From: Archegozetes longisetosus
Lineage: Eukaryota > Arthropoda > Arachnida > Sarcoptiformes > Trhypochthoniidae
Length of the DNA: 64,000 nucleotides
NCBI GenBank assembly: GCA_018873245.2
Contig: JAEMBT020000009.1
Coordinates: 7,315,288-7,379,287 of the forward strand
Reading direction: 5' to 3'
Shown here piece by piece: positions 57,881 through 64,000 of the stretch. A program made the translations under genes and the position numbers. Positions within the stretch are counted from its first letter, which is position 1; every line of letters starts with the position of its first letter. Under the pieces are notes generated by a model. The model was not told the origin of the DNA. It did no database searches and saw nothing but the letters and a program-made list of their open reading frames with translations.

Positions 57881-58061
57881 TATTTTCATTCATAATCTAA
57901 TTTATCTGAATTCTTTAAAAATAATTGAAATTTAATTTTTAAAGTAACGAAAATTAATGATAAGGTTTTAGCTCAACTAAACAATACTTTATAAATTTCA
58001 TTACCTTTAGAAATCATTTACTTAATATGTTTTATAAGTAATAAATTGATAATCAATATAC

Positions 58062-58265
58062 TGTCACATTTATTTTTGTGACGAGGGACACCTATATACA
58101 AAAGACCCGATCTAGACATTTTGTGTAGTCTTTCGCATGTGTGTTCAAGCTGAACGAATTGGAATCGGGGGGCCTCAATGTAAGATCACCATCCGTTGTT
58201 ACCTATAATTTTATCAGAGTCTGGTAGGACTCGATAGAATGTGCTTTAATAGGGAATTTAGTTAT
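58062..58265 (+). repeat. Dispersed repeat, copy 2 (about 205 bp)
   Basis: Same orientation and nearly full-length match to 31676-31885, sharing GGAATCGGGGGGCCTCAATG. It lies just past the 3' end of the LINE remnant on the opposite strand and may mark the end of that element or a separate SINE-like insertion. Confidence 0.7.
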
Positions 58266-58399
58266 AATTGGCAAAGAATTAAAGGTTAATAGCATAAATA
58301 TAAAAGTTTTGATCACAGTCTTACTCAAGTATGAATTGGTTCTAAAAGATTGCCGTTTCGCGAGTCCTTTATTAAAAATTTAATTTTCCAAGAAAGCGG

Positions 58400-59134
58400 G
58401 ACATCACTAAAATTGTATATCGATTTGAACACATATTATAATATTTTGAGATCTCTTCTAACTTTAAGAGGTTTAAGATCGAGCTCTAATAATCTTTCAG
58501 AGTAAGATAAATGACATAAATTAGCTCGATTGCAAATAAATTTAGTGATTTTTTTGTATGCGTTCGATTCTTTTGCTTTGTTGTTCATTAGGAACCCAAG
58601 TTATATAGCAATATTCAACTAATGGAAGAATATATATTTTATATAATTGAGTCAGAATATCAGGACTCTCAAAAAACGCATAATCTTCTGTGTTGTCCAC
58701 TTTCTCATACAGGAGCTGTAGACATACTCGACATGATCATTAAAAGTTAGACTATTATCAATAAAACTCCGCGATGTTTATGATTTTGTTGTAAAGGTAT
58801 AGAATGACCGTTAATTTGATAGAGGGGAAGTTCAACTAACTTCTTTAAGGAAAATCTCATATGTACAGATTTAGATTCATCAAGTTTCAATCGTTTTTTA
58901 TCACTCCATTTCTGAACAGCATCCAAATCAGTTTGAAGTAGCAAAGTATCTGATTTATCATATAATAATTTCAACAGAGCAGTATCATCAGCGTACTTGA
59001 AAGGTTTAGAGTACAATATAACAGAAACTATTTCCTTTATATAAATATTAAATAGAACAGAACTCAATTTGCCGCCTTGTATAACACCTGAAACAACATC
59101 AAACAACTCAGATTTCATACCATCAAACTTTACA
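58400..59134 (-). pseudogene. LINE reverse transcriptase, C-terminal part
   Basis: Resumes at YVKFDGMKSELFDVVSGVIQ (block 5), LFNIYIKEI, then FKYADDTALLKLL with the catalytic ADD (about 58985), and QKWSDKKRLKLDESKSVHMR (thumb). It continues with KHRGVLID after a frame change at about 58765 and decays toward 58400. Block order matches the part at 61773-62681. Confidence 0.8.
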
Positions 59135-59138
59135 TATC

Positions 59139-61772
59139 AATGCGTTAGTCGAAGAGTAGCCTCTGTTACTCTACTAAAATCCATAAAGGGCTTAACTAAT
59201 ACAAAACTTTCCTTATGATTAATAATGAAATGACCAGTTGTATAGTCTTTGATTGATTAGTAATGCTTATTGTTAAATACTTTTTAAACTAATTACTCAT
59301 TCGTAAATCATACTTATCAACAAATCAGATTCATTGACTTGTCAAAACTCTAACGAAAAAAATTTATTATATTTTGAATAAGCTTTATTTTTATAGCAAA
59401 CAAAATGAAAAGTTCTTAATACACAAAGATTTTATAATTTACTTTATAAAAATATTTTTATACAATTTTCAATATGATTAATTTGACGATTTGTTTGAAC
59501 TACTTTTATGATTTGATTTTCTTTTTTGGTTAGATTTGGTTGTCTTTTTATTAGATTTTTCAAAAACTAGGTGTAAAAATTGTTGCGTTTTAGAAACAGG
59601 TGCTGTATCTAAAGAATATAGAGTTTCATAAAATTTAGATTCAGTTTTTGGTATGTGTTTTAATAGCTTTTGAATATCTAAAAGTTTTTCACGCAAAATC
59701 GGCAAAACTTTCTCATAAGCTAAACATAAATCATTCAAATAATATTTAAGTTTATGAATATCAAAATCAGATTTGAATAAATCTAATTGAATATCACATT
59801 CAGCGCATAAAGAGGTAGATATTTTCGTATCAGTTTTGGCGAATTGAATTTTTCTCACTTCTGAACAATATTCTAAATTATTTCTAATGATTTCTGAAAA
59901 CTTTTTCTTGAAATCATAAACTTTAACAATAGGTATACAATCAATTTGTGAATTTTCATATAGAGAGTAGTTAACAGAAATGACTTCAATAGGGTTTTCA
60001 ATATTAGTATTTTTAATAATTCTAACATATTGTGTCGGATAATAAATTCGACCATAGTTCTTCTTATTTGTTTCGATGCGCCCAAAATCACTATCTATTT
60101 CCATAACAGAGTGACCTGGTATGGGATAGTGGACTACAATTTTATCGAATTTCGCATTCTTAACTAAATATTCATAAAAAGCCCACAAAAATTTATTCTT
60201 GTTTTGACTGAAGCAGTTATCAGAAAAAATATTTAAAATCTTAACATTAGGGCTTATAAAATGATTTACATAATATTTAATGAATGAAATCACTTCATTT
60301 GACCCTTTTTTAGCGTAATTTTCAGGATACAAAAACGTGACAACTTTGTTTGATTTCAAATCGTGTACACCGAAATTGTAGCAATAAAACTTTCTTAAAT
60401 AATATTCCACGCAAACATTAGTAACAGGCATTTGAAGATTCTTCTGAAAATCATAGCAAATAATTGCCTGTTTTTCATCATTCAACAACTTAGTTTTCAG
60501 TTTAGCTTTCAAATCATAGAAATAATTCGCTTCTTTTTGATGTAATTCTAACTTTTTTTCGACTTCTTTAATCAGTTCAAACTCTCGAGTATTTTGCGAA
60601 TTCAGAATTTCGATATGAAATTTATCGCATGTTTCGCAAATATCAACTTTGGGCTTACCAATAGTCAAACCAGAACTTTTAAACCTTTTGAGAAAATAAT
60701 GATATTTAACGTCATGTTTATGTTCAGGAAAAAAGTCAATAAATAGTTTGTGAACATTTGCTATGCTCTTAAATTCAGACGATAAATATTTGCGACTTTT
60801 GTTATTTCCATAATGAGTTGGTTCACTCGGTAATGATTGGATAAAATCGTAGATTTCTTCATTAACAAAAAAGAAAGTTTTGTGTGGTCTCGAATCGTGT
60901 TTTCCCCTCAAATCCATATCAACAGATCTATTTTTCAATATTTTATGTCTTAGAGCGCTTCTCTTTAGACCAAATATGTGTAAAAAAGCTTTTTGACAAA
61001 CTTTGACACGAATAATACTTTCCTAAAGTTTTGAAATAAGTTCAAAAAATTCGTATACACCAAAAAATAAGAGAAAATTAAAGCAAAAGCTATCAAAAGT
61101 ATAGCAATAAAGTTTTAGTTTCAATTAGAAGTTTAAACTTCAGAAGTTTAATATTTAAAATGACTTCTTATATAGGAATAAAACTAAAAATTTGTTAGAA
61201 TCTTTACCGGATTTTCTTCTGATTTCGCTTCTATAAAGTATTCAAATTTCTTAATTTTATTGCCATTATCGACCGGAATAACGAGTGATTTCAAGTAAAG
61301 ATATTGCTCTGCATGACTTTGTAAATCATTATATCTTTTAAATACTTCAAGTTTTTGACTTTTACTCAACAAATTATAGCATTTTATTTCACAAAAACAA
61401 TTAAAAACAAGAGTTTGTCTTCTCGGTTGAATTATTTTCCCTGAACGATGTGCAAAATGTTGGTTCCCTTTCAAAACATCCTTTTTAATATTTTCAGATT
61501 TTTTCCCTTTAAGTTTTATTTTCATTTTTGCACATAAAATAATTTGATTTGTTTTCAAAATAAAATTTTTTACTTCATTTTACGAAAATAAATATTTATT
61601 TTATGAAAATGAGTTATTATTGTTAAAAGGTTAAAGATAAGCAGCATTAGAAAAATTTGGTTATAATGACTAAATTTTAGACCTAAAGGTTTCAACTTTT
61701 TCTTAAACTTTTCTATAAGTCCTTTAAGTTTTCTAAGCTTTGAAGAGAGGCTACTCTTCGACTAACGCATTG
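59139..61772 (-). mobile_element. DNA transposon, 2634 bp, perfect 27-bp TIRs, ATAT target site
   Basis: The ends are perfect inverted repeats of 27 bases beginning CAATGCGTTAGTCGAAGAGT (59139-59165 and 61746-61772). They are flanked by ATAT (59135-59138 and 61773-61776). Removal would restore a single ATAT and the LINE reading frame. It holds one spliced transposase-like gene. Four-base target duplication with short repeats would fit Sola-type elements, but superfamily placement is a guess. Perfect ends and an intact gene suggest recent activity. Confidence 0.88.
59478..61558 (-). CDS. Transposase-like protein of the 59139-61772 element (2 exons, about 631 aa)
   Basis: Exons are 61558-61208 and 61022-59478. 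The donor is GTAAAG after ENP, the acceptor is TTTAG before ESIIRVKVCQKAFLHIFG, phase 0, total 632 codons, no stop. Exon 1 is basic (KIKLKGKKSENIKKDV) with FNCFCEIKCYNLLS. Exon 2 has RGKHDSRPH, a Cys pair VDICETCDKFH, then an RNase H-like series: ICYDFQKNLQMPVTN (Asp), KILNIFSDNCFSQNKN (Asp), GHSVMEIDSDFGRIE (acidic). The C-terminus is very basic (KSNKKTTKSNQKRKSNHKSS). Similar 'DNC.GQNKN' proteins are common in arthropod genomes as uncharacterised transposon products. Role as a DDE-type transposase is inferred. The first Met of exon 1 (61558) is the likely start. Confidence 0.75.
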
Positions 61773-62681
61773 ATATTGTTTTCTTTCAGATAGAAAACTG
61801 ACAATGATATTTAGAATTTCACTAACAATTCCGATGGTTTGTAATTCATTTACGAGCTCAGAATGGGATACAGTATCAAAAGCATTAGAATAATCGAGAA
61901 AAATAACATCAACACACATCAAATCCTTATTATCGAAAGATGTAGTGATTATGTAGATCAAATCAATTAATCGATGTGAGGTACTTATCCCAGTTCTGAA
62001 CCCGTATTGACAGTCAGGTAGAATAGCACAAGTTATGAATGAATTAACATTATTATAGAGTAGAGATTCAAATATCTTCATGGAATTTTTAGAAACAGAG
62101 ACCGGTCGATAGGAAGTTATACCGTTCTTTGGTTTATTCGGTTTGTGAATAGGCGTCACACAACTAATTTCCATATCTTTTGATATTTTTTCATAGAATA
62201 AAATTGCTTTGAATAGTACATAAAATACTCGACCAAAAAGGCCACAGCATCTTTTAATTAGTACAGTGGGTATTACCGAAGGCCCATCAGATTTTTTTAG
62301 GTTTAACTTTAAAATTTCACGGGTGATATCGGTCATATCTAAGATCAATTCACTTAATATATTTGGTTGACTATTTTGGTTAGCACAAATAACGACTGAT
62401 TTTATAGGAATAAGAGGATTAGTATCTGGACAGTAGACAGAAGAAAAGTGTCTCACAAATGTTTTACAAATATCTGTTTTTGAATCAATTAATTCATTTT
62501 CATAATTAAAAATTTTTGGATTATTAGATCGTTTTGTTGATTGTTTAATTTTTCTAGAGAGAGAGAGAGAGAGAGAGAGATCATTGTATTTATTAATGAG
62601 TTTCTGATATTCTTTCTCATGAAAAGAAATAATTTTTTTATTGATAGCACTGAAAAGATATTTGTTGGGTTTCTTAAACAA
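61773..62681 (-). pseudogene. LINE reverse transcriptase, N-terminal part
   Basis: About 300 codons with LKKSDGPSVIPTVLIKRCCG, ISCVTPIHKPNKPKN followed by SYRPVSVSKNSMKIFESLL, CQYGFRTGISTSHRLIDLI and DVIFLDYSNAFDTVSHSELV, the usual fingers-palm blocks 1-4 of jockey/CR1-type reverse transcriptases. The frame appears open. It begins at a TTG next to the neighbouring transposon, and runs artificially into the inserted element's terminal repeat up to 61713. A (GA)n tract codes SLSLSLS. Confidence 0.82.
62556..62581. repeat. (GA)n microsatellite inside LINE frame
   Basis: About 12 units of GA on + (TC on the coding strand), encoding Ser-Leu repeats within the LINE reading frame. Confidence 0.9.
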
Positions 62682-62689
62682 TACTTATC

Positions 62690-62875
62690 TTAAATTTGCT
62701 TAAGTTAACTTAAAATTTTAAGCTAACTTAAATAATTCATTTCAATTTCCAGACTTAACTTAGAGTTTAAGTTAACTCATCATTTCACTTAAAATTTCAA
62801 TAAAAAAATTAAGGGAGCTAAACAGCAAACTTAAGTAGAATTATTACAGAATTCTGTTTGCTCGTGAAGTTGAAA
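62690..62875 (+). repeat. Left end of a Harbinger element
   Basis: Tandem and inverted TTAAGTTAACTTAA-type motifs (62698-62728, 62752-62778) precede the Harbinger transposase. They are probably its terminal and subterminal repeats. The exact terminus and target duplication cannot be fixed, because the other end lies beyond the window. Confidence 0.5.
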
Positions 62876-63964
62876 ATGTCTAATTTAATAGAATTAGTAT
62901 TGATCCAAGATGATCAAAGTGAGTCAACCTATGAATATGTTGCTGAAATCATACCAAAGCATAGACTTCGACTGAATCCAATAGATTTTTATTCAGAAAA
63001 GCAATTTTATGAGCGATTTCGTATGAGCAAAGACACTGCTCTTCACATTTGCTCGCTGGTGGAAGACAATCTTGCGCGATACACTCATCGCAATCATTCA
63101 ATTCCTCCCATCATTCAAGTGTTGGCCGCGTTGCGATATTACCGAAGTGGCTCATTTCAGCAGGTCAATGGTGACGCAATTCACCTGTCCAGAGCTTCGG
63201 TTTGCCGTATATCGCGAGTCTTTTCGCGTGCCATTGCGTCACTTGCGTGTCATTATATTCGTATGCCTGAAGGAGCAGAATTGGTCAAAGTGAAAGATGC
63301 GTTCTATGAGATAGCTGGCGTGCCAAACATTATAGGTGCCATTGATTGCACCCACATTCAAGTCAAGGTGGAAGAGAATGATTGTGCAGAAGGGAGAGAG
63401 AAATTTCTCAATCGCAAAGGCAAGTACACACTCAACTGCCAAGCAATTTGCGATGCAAATATGATGTTTAGAAATCGGGTGGTGCGCTGGCATGGAAGCA
63501 CCCATGACAGTCGTATGTTCAGGAATAGTGAAGTGTACTCTCGATTGCTCAACAGCGAGATCAATGGAATATTAGTTGGTGATTCTGGCTATCCATCTCT
63601 TAAGTTTTTACTCACTCCAATATCAAATCCATCGACAAATCCAGAAAGAAAGTACAATAAGTCACACATCAAGACACGAAACATTATCGAGAGACTGTTT
63701 GGTGCATTTAAGAGAAGATTCAATATTCTAGCAACATTAATGCAAACTAAACTCGAGAACAGTATCCCTATCATTGTTGCGTGTGCTGTCTTGTGGAACA
63801 TCTTGAGAATGTCCAATGAGTTAGAAATGATGGAAGATGAAGAAGAAGAAGTGAGTCAAGATGAGCTAGCAAGTATGCGTCATATACCTGAAGAAGATAC
63901 TGATTTGGCTGGTGGAACCGAAGGTCAGGTATTCAGAAGGAGGTTCATTCAAAGTTATTTCTAA
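62876..63964 (+). CDS. PIF/Harbinger transposase (HARBI1-like), intact
   Basis: A 362-residue, single-exon nuclease-like transposase of the DDE_Tnp_4 family. The start is the ATG at 62876 (SNLIELVLIQDD); an upstream TTG at 62858 is not a normal start. The N-terminal DNA-binding part has FYERFRMSKDTALHIC, then a helix-turn-helix region FQQVNGDAIHLSRASVCRIS. Catalytic residues are visible: IGAIDCTHIQV (D), RWHGSTHDSRMFRNS (D), and RNIIERLFGAFKRRF (E). The tail is acidic (EMMEDEEEEVSQDE). No stop or frameshift is present. The usual Myb/SANT partner gene is not in the window on this side. The 1098-bp element at 34792 has different ends, so it need not be its partner. Confidence 0.92.
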   Translation: MSNLIELVLIQDDQSESTYEYVAEIIPKHRLRLNPIDFYSEKQFYERFRMSKDTALHICSLVEDNLARYTHRNHSIPPIIQVLAALRYYRSGSFQQVNGDAIHLSRASVCRISRVFSRAIASLACHYIRMPEGAELVKVKDAFYEIAGVPNIIGAIDCTHIQVKVEENDCAEGREKFLNRKGKYTLNCQAICDANMMFRNRVVRWHGSTHDSRMFRNSEVYSRLLNSEINGILVGDSGYPSLKFLLTPISNPSTNPERKYNKSHIKTRNIIERLFGAFKRRFNILATLMQTKLENSIPIIVACAVLWNILRMSNELEMMEDEEEEVSQDELASMRHIPEEDTDLAGGTEGQVFRRRFIQSYF

Positions 63965-64000
63965 AGGATTTTCTTCATTATCCTGAACATGATTTAAATT

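Larger units (their letters stand above)
58400..62681 (-). mobile_element. Non-LTR retrotransposon (jockey/CR1-like), split by a DNA transposon
   Basis: The reverse transcriptase is read on the minus strand in two parts, 62681-61773 and 59134 to about 58400, separated by the 2634-bp element at 59139-61772. The reading frame would be continuous across the ATAT target site. The 5' part (endonuclease) is missing; homology starts close to the Harbinger element that begins near 62690. The element is dead. Confidence 0.8.

Noticed and set aside
61713..61772. Last 20 codons of the open frame at 61713-62681 as part of the reverse transcriptase
   Set aside because: They are encoded by the terminal repeat of the inserted transposon. 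The true continuation is at 59134 downwards.

Overview
The window is nuclear DNA of an animal, most likely an arthropod. It is very AT-rich, coding genes are sparse and split by short GT-AG introns, and a large share of the sequence is transposons. An ionotropic-receptor gene pair, a mitochondrial ribosomal protein bS21m, an HSD17B10-like dehydrogenase and C2H2 zinc-finger paralogues fit an arthropod. A mite or other arachnid is my guess, but the sequence alone does not settle it.

Layout. (1) Positions 1-11303 and 32101-47133 are the two arms of a large inverted duplication around a 20.8 kb spacer. Each arm carries one four-exon ionotropic-receptor-like gene (4452-7026 on + and 41895-44458 on -), and both copies read open from end to end. 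Transposons present in only one arm leave an empty site in the other: a hAT-type element at 1159-1695, a Merlin element at about 2052-3437, a 681-bp insert at 8970-9650, and a 5.7 kb nest (34691-40395) with a Harbinger-type element, an intron-bearing Tc1-type element and a fold-back. (2) The spacer holds three paralogous C2H2 zinc-finger genes (15805-17701, 21067-22955, 24775-26391). Between the first two lies a divergent pair: an SDR dehydrogenase (19048-19977, -) and the bS21m gene (20481-20780, +). More hAT-type elements and MITEs follow. (3) 48140-55450 is a gene-poor tandem and inverted repeat mosaic. (4) 55860-64000 is a transposon graveyard: mariner remnant, ULP1-like peptidase/PHD remnant, a jockey/CR1-like LINE split by an apparently intact 2.63 kb DNA transposon, and an intact Harbinger transposase.

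The most interesting content is a Fanzor element, the eukaryotic relative of bacterial TnpB and so of the OMEGA RNA-guided nuclease family, at 10880-12857 on the minus strand. Its open reading frame is decayed, but the RuvC-I motif, the alternative RuvC glutamate, the CxxC/CxxC zinc finger and the RuvC-III aspartate are all readable. It has 15-bp terminal inverted repeats flanked by TTAA, as piggyBac-type elements have. A second, truncated copy (32101-32524) arose because the inner breakpoint of the inverted duplication lies inside the Fanzor reading frame. A third fragment (14696-14872) keeps only the 5' end.

Spliced gene models were built by hand from reading-frame phase, GT-AG sites and comparison between copies. 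Boundaries of repeats without clear terminal repeats are approximate.
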